Positions 44,714 through 55,709 of a stretch of 64,000 nt of DNA are shown in pieces (within the stretch, counting starts at the first letter, position 1; the number at the start of each line of letters is the position of its first letter). The notes below the pieces were generated by a model. The model was not told where the DNA came from. It worked only from the letters and a program-made list of their open reading frames with translations, and searched no databases. The translations under genes were made by a program, and so were the position numbers. Origin of the DNA: Erpobdella octoculata (lineage: Eukaryota > Annelida > Clitellata > Hirudinida > Erpobdellidae); contig OZ022241.1 in the NCBI GenBank assembly GCA_963978895.1, forward strand, positions 24,551,573 to 24,615,572, read 5' to 3'.

Positions 44714-45631
44714 TTATCGTCGACGTCGCATAGTTATATTGTCACAATGCAGAACTGCCGCCATTCTTGCCAAAAGAACATTTTCATCATTAACTGCTTC
44801 ATTTATCGAAACAATCTCATCAGCACGGTCGTCACACAATGTCGCATCTACCGAAGCCCGATCGCACGTAGATGACGAGTTGTCGCGGACCGGCTGGCCA
44901 ACGCTTTCGTGTCGAGAGCCGTCACTGCTTTCACCGCCGCCACTTTCAGGGTCCACGATATGATCCATAGCAGATGTCGACATGGACGAGGGGCCGATAT
45001 CTAAGTTATCTTCAACAGGATCACCACACTGCTCCTCGCACGGCTCGAAAGAAGAAAATGAAGTGTCCGCATCAAAAAAGATATCGGTGGCAGGACTTGG
45101 AACGGGACGACTGGAAACGGGCTCACCACTGTAGCCACTGTGTAATTCAAAATCAGTCGCACCACCTGTAACTCCACCGACAATCTCAGGACCCTGGGTA
45201 TAGGTAGAAGTTAATTTTACCGAAGAATTGTTAAGTTTGGGCTTTATATTTTTGACCTCACAAGTTAGAGTTTTATAATCTCCAAATAGTTGTAATGTGA
45301 GATTAGAGGCATCTCGCTGAATGTTCATGATAGGTGCTTCTCTATGTATATATAAAGCCTCCTGTATTTTTAACCGCAATATATCATTAGAAGAAGATAG
45401 TATTGTAGTATTTTCATTCAATATTGATCTTGTAAGAGGAATGGCTTTGTGTTCACGCAGGAAATGAGCACGGATACCCCCGCCCTGAACGTGCATCGTC
45501 AATCTTCTAGCCAGAGTTGTTCGAGTCTGTCCAATGTAACTAGTTTTATTATCGTGTTGGAAAGGGCATTGAAACTGATAAACTACGTTGGTTCTCTTGA
45601 GAAAATTAGAATTAACCAGATTATTTTTCAT
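44714..45631 (-). CDS. PLE C-terminus: GIY-YIG endonuclease plus Ser/acidic tail
   Basis: A 305-codon open frame. Residues about 14-95 are a GIY-YIG nuclease domain: VVYQFQCPFQHDNKTSYIGQ (Y...YIG), then TRTTLARRLTMH (catalytic Arg region) and HFLREHKAIPLT, plus an Glu-containing ILRLKIQEALYIHREAP. In PLEs this domain nicks the target for reverse transcription. Residues about 140-305 form a long Ser/Asp/Glu-rich, Cys-containing tail ending TMRRRR. The reverse transcriptase is missing: the copy is 5'-truncated at the (TA)n array at 45706. The frame is intact, which suggests a young insertion. Confidence 0.85.
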   Translation of the reverse strand: MKNNLVNSNFLKRTNVVYQFQCPFQHDNKTSYIGQTRTTLARRLTMHVQGGGIRAHFLREHKAIPLTRSILNENTTILSSSNDILRLKIQEALYIHREAPIMNIQRDASNLTLQLFGDYKTLTCEVKNIKPKLNNSSVKLTSTYTQGPEIVGGVTGGATDFELHSGYSGEPVSSRPVPSPATDIFFDADTSFSSFEPCEEQCGDPVEDNLDIGPSSMSTSAMDHIVDPESGGGESSDGSRHESVGQPVRDNSSSTCDRASVDATLCDDRADEIVSINEAVNDENVLLARMAAVLHCDNITMRRRR

Positions 45632-45702
45632 AACTAATTGATGAGTTTTTTATATTCAATGGAGTTTGCGTACAAGAAAATATCGTACCGCTATATGCAA
45701 GA

Positions 45703-45705
<3 letters not shown>

Positions 45706-45794
<89 letters not shown>
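45706..45794. repeat. (TA)n array at the 5' border of the PLE
   Basis: About 89 bp of pure TA, directly upstream (minus-strand sense) of the truncated PLE. Confidence 0.95.
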
Positions 45795-45798
<4 letters not shown>

Positions 45799-45865
45799 GC
45801 CGCCGAAGGACCATTGCGGGCCCCTGTGCTGAGGTATACGGCCCTCCTGAGATCCAGACGTAGTG

Positions 45866-45965
45866 CCTAAACATGAATTACTTTCATCTTAGTACGTTGG
45901 CTCTTTTGAATCCGGTAGATGACATCATTGATCTTTTTAATAATTCTATATGGTCCTTCTTAACA
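45866..45965 (-). pseudogene. Gypsy Pol 3' end left of a deletion junction
   Basis: ATGAATTACTTTCATCTTAG through TTAATAATTCTATATGGTCC matches 28890-28975. After TCCTTC the sequence jumps to the equivalent of 31365, so integrase, RNase H and most of RT (about 2.4 kb) are deleted. Confidence 0.88.
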
Positions 45966-46390
45966 AGTACTACCGGTGAACTCTATGGACTATTGGGTGG
46001 TTCAATAAATCCTTGCTTCTTCATTTTTTCCAGCATCTTTCTAGCTTCCTCTCGCTTTTCCAGTGAAAGCCTTCGTGGCAGTTGACGAATGGGCTCTGTA
46101 TTACCAGTTCGAATTCGGTGTTCAACGATCTTTGTTTTTCCATTGTCTTCTTCATCAATAGATATTATGTCACAATACTCTTCAATCAACTTTTCCGCTT
46201 TGTCATAGTCCATTGGTTTGAGTGAAGTTTTAACGGCTTCAAGCAGTGCCTGAATTTGCGAGTACTTCATTCTTTTTTTTTTATTATTTCTACCAATAAC
46301 CGTGTTACATGCCAATATGTAGTAGACTGGGCTGCATACCGCAATTTCGTCACTTTTTGTTAGACGCTTGTCGCATTCTGTCACATTCAT
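45966..46390 (-). pseudogene. Gypsy RT N-terminus (truncated by internal deletion)
   Basis: The minus-strand frame 45983-46390 reads MNVTECDKRLTKSDEIAVCS and EEYCDIISIDEEDNGKTKIV, ending KMKKQGFIEPPNSP at the deletion. It parallels 31440-31793. Confidence 0.88.
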
Positions 46391-47175
46391 AGCTCTGACT
46401 GGCTCGTAGCTTCCTGACCAGTGTTTTTCCGATCATTAATCCATATTTTTTTAACTCCGTTCAGGGGCTCGATGAACCCAACAACTCTTGAGTTCTTATC
46501 GTTTTCTATTCTTGCCCAAACCAAAGATTCCGACTGAGCAGGTACAACGATGCTCTTTGTTACCAATACTCGTTTCACCGAAATCATTTTGGCTTTATAA
46601 TAAACAGGTATTTCCAAATCTCCCTGTCTAAATGTTCCCATTTTTAAGTCCAATGCAAAACCATGTGCTTTCATAAAGTCAAGCCCAACCAAAAACTGAT
46701 GCTGAAGGGTTCTATTTCCCAGCCTAATTTCAGTTTGAATTTTACCAACTACTGGGACAAGCTCCCCACTTGCAGTCTTAAGACGAATGCCATTTCCACT
46801 TTGCAAAACTTCTCCTTTTGCTAAACAAGGCCTTATAATTAAACAAGAAGCTCTAGTATCAATGATAAGTTTACAGTTTCTTATTCCCAGTCTGCCCTCC
46901 GCAAATATACTTTTTCCTTTCTTCAGAATAGAAATTGGTACCACTTTATAAGGTAAAATGTTGTTTATTGTAACAGAGTCTGGATTTTGTTTGGTTGAAC
47001 GGGTCACTATGGGTCTTGTTTGTCTGACGTCATCGTGCTTTTTGGAGTCCCCTTGCTTTCGTTGCCCGTGTCTAAACATCTGGAATCTACAGTTCTTCTG
47101 TAGATGTCCCAGCCCATCGCAATTCCAGCAACGCGATGAGTTGTTATTCTTTTTCCAGCTAGGCCTTTCATCCAT
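46387..47175 (-). CDS. Gypsy zinc knuckle and protease
   Basis: An open frame of 262 codons: CWNCDGLGHLQKNC (CCHC knuckle), basic linker, then LIIDTRASCLIIRPCLAKGE. The catalytic DTGA reads DTRA, a Gly-to-Arg change that should inactivate the protease. Next are LKTASGELVPVVGKIQTEIR and LVGLDFMKAHGFALDLKMGT. Better preserved than the copy at 31794. Confidence 0.85.
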   Translation of the reverse strand: MDERPSWKKNNNSSRCWNCDGLGHLQKNCRFQMFRHGQRKQGDSKKHDDVRQTRPIVTRSTKQNPDSVTINNILPYKVVPISILKKGKSIFAEGRLGIRNCKLIIDTRASCLIIRPCLAKGEVLQSGNGIRLKTASGELVPVVGKIQTEIRLGNRTLQHQFLVGLDFMKAHGFALDLKMGTFRQGDLEIPVYYKAKMISVKRVLVTKSIVVPAQSESLVWARIENDKNSRVVGFIEPLNGVKKIWINDRKNTGQEATSQSEL

Positions 47176-47744
47176 AATTTTCGGACTCGATCATCCAGGT
47201 CATCTTCTTCGATTCCCACCTTTCTTACCCGATGAAACTTATCAGATAATTTTTCAGAGGCTTCATAATTAAAGGCAAATACCAAAGCCTTACTGGGACC
47301 AACTACTCGGGCGACCTTAAGAGCCTTTTGGGTTTCGGAGTTCTTCAAGGCCGCTATGAATCCATCCGCAATAATTGTATTGAGAGCATTTCGAAGGCAC
47401 AAGGGATATCCCAGATTGGCGAGTCGTTCTATATCCGCTTCTAGCTGTTGCAAGCTTTCTTCGGGTTTCTTGCGTCGACTCTTGAGTTGAGCTCGAAAAA
47501 TTTCTGGCGCGTGTTGATTACCGAATCTCCTCTCGAGAACCTTCACGATTGCATCGTAATCATTTCTGTCTGCAAGAAGCTCGAGAAGCTGTAAAACTTC
47601 TCCCCTCAAAGAAAATACCAGATTCCCTGCCTTCTGCTGGCTGGTTAACCAGTTATTTTTCCTGGCAGCAATTTCAAATTGAGCTTTGTAGACGGACCAT
47701 GACACAGTGCCATCAAAAGCCGGCCGGGGTCTTGGCATGCTCAA
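47007..47744 (-). CDS. Gypsy Gag capsid
   Basis: A continuous frame: AFDGTVSWSVYKAQFEIAAR, then SLRGEVLQLLELLADRNDYD, VLERRFGNQHAPEIFRAQLK and QQLEADIERLANLGYPLCLR. This is the retroelement capsid fold. The overlap with 46387-47175 shows a frameshift in the linker at about 47100-47175. Confidence 0.9.
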   Translation of the reverse strand: MSMPRPRPAFDGTVSWSVYKAQFEIAARKNNWLTSQQKAGNLVFSLRGEVLQLLELLADRNDYDAIVKVLERRFGNQHAPEIFRAQLKSRRKKPEESLQQLEADIERLANLGYPLCLRNALNTIIADGFIAALKNSETQKALKVARVVGPSKALVFAFNYEASEKLSDKFHRVRKVGIEEDDLDDRVRKLWMKGLAGKRITTHRVAGIAMGWDIYRRTVDSRCLDTGNESKGTPKSTMTSDKQDP

Positions 47745-48165
47745 CAGAATGAATTCTTTCTTGGACTTGGCAACCAGTATGTCCTTGTTTGACCAGGTTG
47801 TTCAATTTTATCTCCAGGTTGCTCTCGATTCTCTTCTCGATTTCCTTGGTAGTCTCTTCTACCAATTTCTCCAGGTTAGTAACTCTTTTCTCCACATCTG
47901 TTAATCTAAGTTGACCTTCAAGAATTAATTCTTTCATTCCTTTCATAACGGCTTTGGTTTCTTTTAGCGCTGCTCTGTTTTCCTCCTGTGCTGCTTTGTT
48001 TTCTTCCTGTGCTGCTCTGTTTTCCTCCCGTGCTGCTCTGTTTTGCTCCTGTTCTGCTCTGATTTCTTCCGTCATCTTGTTCAGAAAATTTTTTAATTCC
48101 TCATCCATATCAAATTCGTCTGCATCCAGACCATGGCTTTCCAATGTCATTCGGAGGCGATCCAC
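47713..48165 (-). CDS. Gypsy Gag N-terminal coiled coil (about four heptad units)
   Basis: Begins MDRLRMTLESHGLDADEFDM, with the SAP segment partly frameshifted upstream (48165-48260). About four AAREENR/AAQEENK-type units follow, then EGQLRLTDVEKRVTNLEKLV. Copy number and sequence of the heptads differ from the six units at 33117-33695. Confidence 0.85.
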   Translation of the reverse strand: MDRLRMTLESHGLDADEFDMDEELKNFLNKMTEEIRAEQEQNRAAREENRAAQEENKAAQEENRAALKETKAVMKGMKELILEGQLRLTDVEKRVTNLEKLVEETTKEIEKRIESNLEIKLNNLVKQGHTGCQVQERIHSVEHAKTPAGF

Positions 48166-48292
48166 AAGCTCAGACTTTTTTCCTTTGTCATTGAGTTCTC
48201 GTTTTTTAGTTCCCGCCTCAACTCAAGCAGGGAGAGTTCATCCAATAATTTGTGATGAGCCATTTTTATATATCTCGCTTCTGACACCAGTT

Positions 48293-48515
48293 GTTGTAAT
48301 ATCGATAACTATACTCAGGTTCTTTAGAAATGGTTCAAAATTTATTAGAAGAAATACAAACTTAATCAAAAACTTGTGTCTTAGTAACTGTAATTAAGAC
48401 TGGTTGATTGAAGTTATGTAATCACTCAACTATATATTTTATATGCTTTCTTAGTTCATAAAGTCTTCTGAGGTTAATCAACATTGATAACAAAAATATA
48501 AACCGTAGATATACA
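48293..48515 (-). repeat. Gypsy 5' LTR of the deleted copy
   Basis: TTGTTGTAATATCGATAACT to ATAAACCGTAGATATAC parallels 33726-33915 with an extra internal stretch of about 30 bp. It follows the TGGTGTCAGAAGC primer-binding site (48277-48292). The other LTR is absent. Confidence 0.85.
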
Positions 48516-49499
48516 AATATATATATATCTTTTAATTATTTATACAATGTAATTAGTTATTTTTATATATTCATAACTTTTAATGTTCCTTTTTAATTAT
48601 TCATTTAATGTTAAAACCTCGATTTCATTATTTACTCCCCAGCCGTAGCTAGCAAGGGGGCTGGGGAGATACAGCTCCCCACTAGAATTTTTGGCAAGTT
48701 TTTTTCACATTTTTACACCTAAGCCAGCCAAGTGATGACGAAGTTACGATCAGCAATTTGAATTTAAATATAAGTTTATTAAATAAAATTAAATAAAAAT
48801 AAATAAATAAAGATAAATTTAAATATAGTCTGACAGTGCAATATTATTAACCCCAATTTTGTTGAACTGAATTATTTGAAGAAAAAATTTAAAGCTTACT
48901 GTCAAACCACACAATTTTTATAACAATATAAGTATAATGATATATTTGATATATAATCTAATCATCTATTTAGATTGTTTAGAAACTGATGACAAGTTTT
49001 ATGCGTAAAACATGAATAGATGTGTAGTAACTTAAAATGAGAAGCTAAACTAAATAGTACATTTCATTATAATGTGGTTTGATCTTTGTCAAGACAAATA
49101 TTTAAATCGGATTTTATTTTAATGATTTCTTGGCATTTGATACAGATGTACAAGTTTTTATCAAAAATAAAATAAGCAAGTTATTCTATTGTGGGCTATA
49201 ACGGCTGTCTTTAGAGCTGTTCCGATATGGCTTTTTGCCGATTATGCCGATACCGATTATGACACCGATTATTTTATAATTACTTTTTCTTTAATGAAAT
49301 GCTTGTTCCGAAACATACCGCCATAATACAATATCAACGATCACACAACCATAGAATAATATTTATTTACTAAAAAATCCAGAAAATTTTGTTTATTTCA
49401 AGTCATTTATATATAAAAATTATTAATAACATAGACTGAGTTTGATAACTTTAGATCAAGTTACAATAAGTAATGTGTGGGTAGACCAAAGAGTAATAA
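48516..49499. other. AT-rich non-coding; hAT-like end near 49212
   Basis: No gene. AGAGCTGTTCCGATATGGC (49212-49230) followed by GCCGATTATGCCGATACCGA is typical of a hAT left end with short repeats. The right end was not found. Confidence 0.4.
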
Positions 49500-49990
49500 A
49501 GATGACATATAATATCATGATTCAAACGATTTCTGAACCTAGATAATAATCCAATAGATAATTTTGAGACGATTGGCAGAGAACCACTGAGAAAATTTCT
49601 CTAATTCAGTGTTCATCACAGCTGTAACTTCATCTATAGAATGTCCAGAATAGAACAAATTAGTGTCATCAGCATATAATATTGTGGAGAGCAGTTTAGA
49701 AGTTTCAAATATGTTATTAACAAAGATGATGAAAAGAAGTGGGCCTAGGATTGAACCCTGTGGAACTCCTATGGATATGGCTCTCAAAGCTGAGTTTGTA
49801 TTGCCAAGAGAAACTAGTTGACTTCTATCTTTCAAATAGTTAACAAACCATAAATGCGCAGTCCCACGAATACCATAGTGTGAGATCTTATTAAGCAGGA
49901 TGTCGTGATTGATAGTATCAAAAGCTTTGCTAAGATCGATAAAAACACCCACAGTGATATGCTTGTTGTTCATTTCCTGTAGTATTTGCT
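49500..49990 (-). pseudogene. LINE reverse transcriptase fragment (CR1/Jockey group)
   Basis: The minus-strand frame 49539-49973 has VGVFIDLSKAFDTINHDILL (first catalytic Asp), IGVPQGSILGPLLFIIF and STILYADDTNLFYSG (ADD), then WFSANRLK. It is truncated on both sides and directly abuts the PLE at about 49991. Confidence 0.88.
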
Positions 49991-51574
49991 GGGTGAGATT
50001 GATGAGAGCAAGATCAGTAAATTCTCAACCAAAAACGTAATTTTCACTCGTCCAATAGATCACCTCCTTACACCACCCATCCCCATAAATTTTCTACCCC
50101 TATCACTTTTTACCCCACTACCAACACTAACTCTAATCAATTTAGAAATTTGTCTAATCATCATATCAAAATTAATAATTCCAGATATAATCACTTTTCT
50201 AACTCTCTTTCCAGACTTGACCCTACTTCATGGGATATATTTAAAAATTTAGCTACAAAATTCGTCACCTTATTCAAATGTTTTTCCACTCTCCAACATT
50301 GAGAAAGTGATTCTCTTATGTCTTTTGAACATTTTTTTTAACTCTCATAAATCTATTTCTGTTCCTAATTCTACCACCACTTTACAAGATAATATGAAGG
50401 AGAATTTAACTAACTTTCTAAAAAATAATAGAAATATCATTTTAAAACATTTATTAGCTACAATGGATTTCTACCAAAATGACCTCCGTTCTAATAATGA
50501 TGTGGACAAACTACTTGATGGTCTCAATATTAAACATTTAGAGGCTCAAATCAGATTCTTAATTAGGAACCATAAAAGAGCCTCACGTTGTATATCTTGG
50601 GTGAAAGAGAATCTGCCAAAATATTTCTTATTCAACAGTAATACTCGTTCTGTCTCACCTAATTATACCCCACCAAAAAAATCACTCCTCCTTCTTTTAT
50701 CCCACCCCTTTCTCACACTTCCCCTTTTTTTCTTTCTAGTCATCTTTCCCCCACCCCCACCTAAACATCTCCCCTCCCTCCACCCATTCCCATCCTTCCA
50801 TTTTCTAAACCACCCCCTACCAAGAGACGTCGGGCTCATTCAAACCCATCACTAAATATCTCTACCAAAAAAGCAAATTCGATCTTACACAAATACCACC
50901 CATTCCTTTTACTTCCATTTCTTTCCTTACTAAGTCCAACAATATTTTTCTTAATTCCCCATCTTCCACTTTACTCCCTCCTTCCATTTCCCCTAATCCT
51001 TTACCTTCCCTTCTTCATTCTTCTTCTACTCCCCTGACACAACTACCCTTATCTCTTCCTTTCTTCCTTCCCCCCCTAGTAGACATCTCTCCTATTGATA
51101 ACTTAAATGATTCTTTTGGTTCCACTGTATCTATTCGCTCTCTCTTTGACGAGTGCTCCCTACCAAAGTCTTTAAGACATAAGTTTCGAATTAGAGCTAC
51201 GTATTGCCCTACTGCTAAGGAAACTTTTTCATAACATTTTAATACGAAATTGCATGAAAATTATACTAACAAAATCTCTTTACCCACCCCCAATAGGAAT
51301 AATCCTCCTACTTTCTTCATTCCTCCTATTGTTTTCTGCCCTACTGAAAATATTCCAGATATCGATAAAATATCACTGATAAGATTGTTGAATGTCAACA
51401 TAGTGATATTTTTAATTGGTTCTTAATCACGAATGCCCATCGTGAACTTAAAGAAGTTATTTGCTATTTTATAAAAAAAAATATTTGTCATCTCATAAAT
51501 GTAACTCTAAGGGTCACACATGTATGTCTCTGTTTACACCTATTAATGGATCGTGTTTTTTTTTATAGAAAAGT
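49991..51574 (+). pseudogene. PLE without visible endonuclease, N-terminal part
   Basis: The + strand frame 50307-50855 includes LTNFLKNNRNIILKHLLATM, then LEAQIRFLIRNHKRASRCIS and WVKENLPKYFLFN. It continues as a Pro/Leu/Ser-rich linker and, near 51100-51240, SIRSLFDECSLPKSLRHKFR. It ends FYRKVYRN, where the LINE at 51575-55726 interrupts it. On the far side, ATNPRPYLDGFLNLSSYILT resumes. C-rich + strand composition in 50640-51080. The N-terminal domain is unfamiliar to me. There is no GIY-YIG. Confidence 0.6.
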
Positions 51575-51895
51575 ATACAGGAATCTTTTTTTTTTTTTTT
51601 ATTCATTTATTGAGCACCAACATAAGTATTAAACTTAAACAAAAGAAAATAACCAAAACGACAAGAAAAATATAGAACCAAAATTTCAAAAAAAGAAAAA
51701 AATCGATTGGTTGAGAAAAAAATAAGGTGCCCAAAAGGAAGGTTCGTCCGAAGGGAATTCCTTCCCGCTTAATGGACAACCTTTACAAAAAGAACCAAAT
51801 GAGCTGGTTGAGTTAAGACATTTCAAATAGTAGTTCAATAAACTTATCAAGGAAGAGACTGAAATTGGTATGCTAAGGCAATAGGTATTGAGTAG

Positions 51896-54800
51896 TTATG
51901 AGTGAGACAATAACAAGTAAGATTTCAGAGCTTGCTTAAATAGCGAAATACGTTTCAAGGAGGAGACAGATATTGGAATGTTTGAATAAATACGAGGGCC
52001 AGAGCATTTAATAGAGAATGTTTTAAGAGTTATCCGAGCAAAATCCGTTCGAAAACAGCGACCGGGGCGCAGATCATAGGAATGAACATCAGATAATTTT
52101 ACAAACATGTTATCGAATAATGAGGGTAATATAAAATTATCATATTTATACATGAAAATGCCAGTTTGGAAGAAATTAATCTGATAAATATTAAGAATGT
52201 TGTTGTTAGCCATTTGAATTTTACAAGACGATGTGGGAGGCATGTGAAAAATAATTCGAATAATTCGCTTTTGCAAAATATGAAGAGGCTTTAAACGAGT
52301 TGAATAATTTGAGGCCCAGACAATATTGCAGTATGATAAGTACGGAAATATAAGTGCATAGTATAACATCATAGAAATATTGGCATCAACAAGCTGATGT
52401 ATACGAGATAGCACTCCACAATTTTTTGCAACCTTAGATGTAACATGTTCAATGTGAGTTTTTAATGTAAGGTGTTCATCAAGCAACACGCCCAAGAACT
52501 TGCAATAAGGAACCCGCAAAATTGGTATATCTTCAATCTTCAGCTGACAATTACAGAAAGTATTTTTGTTTATATGGTGAAATAAAATATAATTCGTTTT
52601 GCTAACATTTAAGGAAAGTCTACTAGCAGAGAACCATTTAGAAACAGAAAGCAATTAACTGTTGGTATCGTAATATAAATTTTCTAAGTTATCGCCAGTG
52701 GCAAAGAGGTTAGTATCGTCCGCAAACAAAACAAATTCAAGGCGATCTGAAACTGAGCATAGGTCGTTAATATAGATGAGGAATAGAAGCGGTCCCAGCA
52801 CCGACCCTTGAGGCATCCCACAAGTTACCTGCTTCATCGAAGAGATAGAGTTGCTGTACTGGACGCATTGTGATCTACAGCTAAGATAGTCACTGAACCA
52901 TGATAGTGGAGTTCTCCGGATTCCATAGTACCTCAATTTTTCCACCAGAATGCCGTGATCAACCGTATCGAAGACTTTAGCTAGGTCCAGGAAGATGCCA
53001 ACTACATATTTCCCACGATCCATGGCCTCGGCAATCTTTGAGTGTAACATAACCAGTGGCATATAAGTTGAGTGATTTTTTCTAAATCCAAACTGATTTG
53101 GTGTAATAATGGAAAATTTATCAAGCTAATTATAAAGTCTGGAGTGCATCACTCTTTCAAAAAACTTTGAGAAATAGCACAAGACAGATATTGGCCGGTA
53201 ATTAGAAAAGTTTTCTTTTTTCCCAGATTTGTAAATTGGAATGACTTTGGCTGTTTTTAGTTGAGCGGGGAATACCCCTGAAGTTATTGAGCAATTTATT
53301 ATGGCAGACAGAGGACTAGCGATCGCCGTAATTGAATTTCGTGCGATGCATGGGTCGACTCCATCGGATCCGCAGCTGTGAGAGATCTTTAAGTTTGAAG
53401 CTATTTTGATAATCTCATCGGGCGTAGTGGGTGCGACATAAAAAGAGTGAGTCACAGGATTGCCAAGATATTTTTCAAACGTTGTATCCGGTGGGGATAT
53501 CGTTCTTGCGAGGTTGGAGCCAATATTAGAAAAGTAATTATTAAATGACTCAGCAATAACAGAGGAAGATGTCAATAGACTACCGTCATCCGTACAGAAA
53601 GTCTTGCATTGTTCCATGCTGGTCTTTTTATTTAAAATGTTCCCAATTAACTTCCATGTTCCTTTCATGTTGTTGTTGTTTAATTTAAACTTTTCGGAGT
53701 AGAATTGTTTGATGGTTTTTACCTTAGTTGATTTGAAGAGGTTTCTAAATGTAGTAAATTTCTGTTTGTTAGACGGAGATGGATTCCTGGTGTATGTTCG
53801 GTAAAGCGCATTTTTTTTCTTGCAGCTTTTCATAAGTTCAGGTGTCATCCATTCTTTATCAAACTTGTTAGGTCCGTTAGATTTGCCGCTGCAGCTCACC
53901 AGAGGAAAAGAATTATTATATATCTCAAGGTATCTATTGATAAACATTGAATAGGCGGATGACGCGTCGCCACACTCGGCCACCTCTATTACCCTAGACC
54001 AATCGGCTCCATGCAGCGTTTGCTCAAAAATTTCTTTATTAACGAAACTCCTTCTTAAGGAAAAGACATGATTTTTTCCGACGCAATCAGGTGTCGACAA
54101 TGTGGCAGAGAGAAAAATAGGGAAGTGGTCCGAGACATCATCGAGTACAATCCTGTCGAGAGTCTTCTGTAGTGGATAATTAGTAAATATATTATCAATT
54201 GCGGTGGCGGTTGAAGGGCATTTTCTAGTTGGCGTTGTAAAGGCTGGAAGAAGGCAGTGGGAAGCTAGTAAATTAAAAAACTCAGCTGTAAGTGAGTTCC
54301 ATTCTTTGTCAAGAAAATCAATGTTGAAGTCGCCCAGTAGAAATATCTTCATATTTTTTCTATCAACGTAATCCAAGATGTTACTCAGCTCTGCATTAAA
54401 AACACGTATATTGGTATCCGGTGGGCGATAGATTACTCCAACAGTAAAACTTACAATTCCTCGACACTCCACAGATACCAAAAGAATTTCAAATGTAGTA
54501 ATATCAACACTCCAGGAACTAACATCAAGAACAGAATATTTTAAGTCAGAGTCAATAAAAAAACCAACTCCGCCACCTTTTTTCATAACTCTATGTCTAG
54601 ATACGAAAACAAAGCCCGGTATTTCCACGCTCAAGGATGAATTGTCATCCAGCCAGGTCTCTGTAACCGCCAAAATCCTAGATTTACTCCAGTGAAGTAA
54701 CATTGCTAAGTCATGCAATTTATTTTTTAAGCTTCTGCAATTGACGTGAAGAAATGAAAAATGATCAGAAGCTAATCGACCGGTTAGCTCGTTTAACTCA

Positions 54801-54949
54801 TCAGAAGTAACATAAACATTTCTATTATCATAGATTGGGTGGAAGATATTTTCATCAGGATCAATGTTATAATCAAACAAAGAACAGCTTCTTATAGACT
54901 TCAGTAAACTTAAACGTTCTTCTTCAGTGTTCGTCGTATCATAAGCCAT
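51896..54949 (-). pseudogene. LINE ORF2: APE endonuclease and reverse transcriptase, two in-frame stops
   Basis: One reading frame of about 1018 codons from ATG at 54949, just after the ORF1 stop (TAAAATG). The APE endonuclease includes LHVNCRSLKNKL, AVTETWLDDNSSL (Glu), GVIYRPPD, IFLLGDFNIDFLD and DVSDHFPIFL (His). The RT includes NYRPISVLCYFSKFFERVMH, VGIFLDLAKVFDTVDHGILV, GMPQGSVLGPLLFLIYINDL and FVLFADDTNLFATG. The C-terminus includes RLSLNVSKTNYILF, CKFLGVLLDE and YALIFPYLSYCNIVWASNY. A TAG at about 53126 and a TAA at about 52652 interrupt it without a frame change. Confidence 0.93.
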
Positions 54950-54950
54950 T

Positions 54951-55709
54951 TTAACAAGTCTGTAACTTTTCAACCTCGTCGAGACTTAGGATTTTAGTTG
55001 GCTTGTCAGATTCAACTCTTTTTGCAAAAACAACGCCATTCCATGTCCAGATGGAGGAGATTTTCTTTTCTTTGAATAGTCTCCTGCCTCTCGAAAAGAT
55101 TTCTGAGCACCTCTTAGTTAAATGTTCGTTGATATAAATTTTATGTTTATCTTCTTGTTTGTGAAGTAGGCGTCTTGAAGAGTAAATTCGGTCTCTGACT
55201 GTCTTTGAAGCGAGAGTTATAACTATCGGTCGTGGTGCATTTTTAATGCCAGGTATTCTGTACCCGGCAGTTATATCCTTCATAGATATGTCGAGATCTA
55301 ACCTCGTCCTGCAACACTCCACGACAGCACTCATTGTATCCTGCCGAGACATATGTTTAGAGGAATCACCTTCTCCAGCAGTCACACCCGAAGCCACCTC
55401 AGCGTAGGACGATTCAGGGATTCCGTGAATGACGAGATCGTTGCTTCTCAATTGCATCTCCAGTCTGTCAACTCGAATCTGTAGAGTTTTGTTTTCTTCC
55501 GTTATGGACTTTATTTTATCAACCAGCGGCTTAATTTCGTCCTTTATCAGTTTTGTCACTTTCTCCAACATTAAGTTCTTCATCATTTCTTTAATGCCAT
55601 GTTCCAGACTGGGAAGTATCTTTTCTTTAATCTTATCCGATAATGCTTCGATTGTTTTACCTTCCATTAACAAGTCCAGAACCTCCTCTTGCCTTTTACG
55701 CGACATCAC
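54951..55709 (-). CDS. LINE ORF1: coiled coil plus RNA-binding domain
   Basis: 252 codons. Residues about 20-85 form an Ile/Lys/Glu-rich coiled coil (MMLEKVTKLIKDEIKPLVDK, then NKTLQIRVDRLEMQLRSNDL). Next is an RRM/C-terminal-like module: LVIHGIPESS, PRPIVITLASKTVRDRIYSS, IYINEHLTKRC and SSIWTWNGVVFAKR. That layout is common to ORF1 proteins of L1 and of several Jockey/CR1 families, which coat element RNA. The frame is intact. It ends TGTTAA, followed one base later by the ORF2 ATG. Confidence 0.88.
   Translation of the reverse strand: MMSRKRQEEVLDLLMEGKTIEALSDKIKEKILPSLEHGIKEMMKNLMLEKVTKLIKDEIKPLVDKIKSITEENKTLQIRVDRLEMQLRSNDLVIHGIPESSYAEVASGVTAGEGDSSKHMSRQDTMSAVVECCRTRLDLDISMKDITAGYRIPGIKNAPRPIVITLASKTVRDRIYSSRRLLHKQEDKHKIYINEHLTKRCSEIFSRGRRLFKEKKISSIWTWNGVVFAKRVESDKPTKILSLDEVEKLQTC

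Noticed and set aside
44714..45631. Host GIY-YIG nuclease gene
   Set aside because: The flanking terminal repeats, hammerhead and TA arrays, and the YQFQCPF...YIGQT linker, are those of Penelope-like elements.
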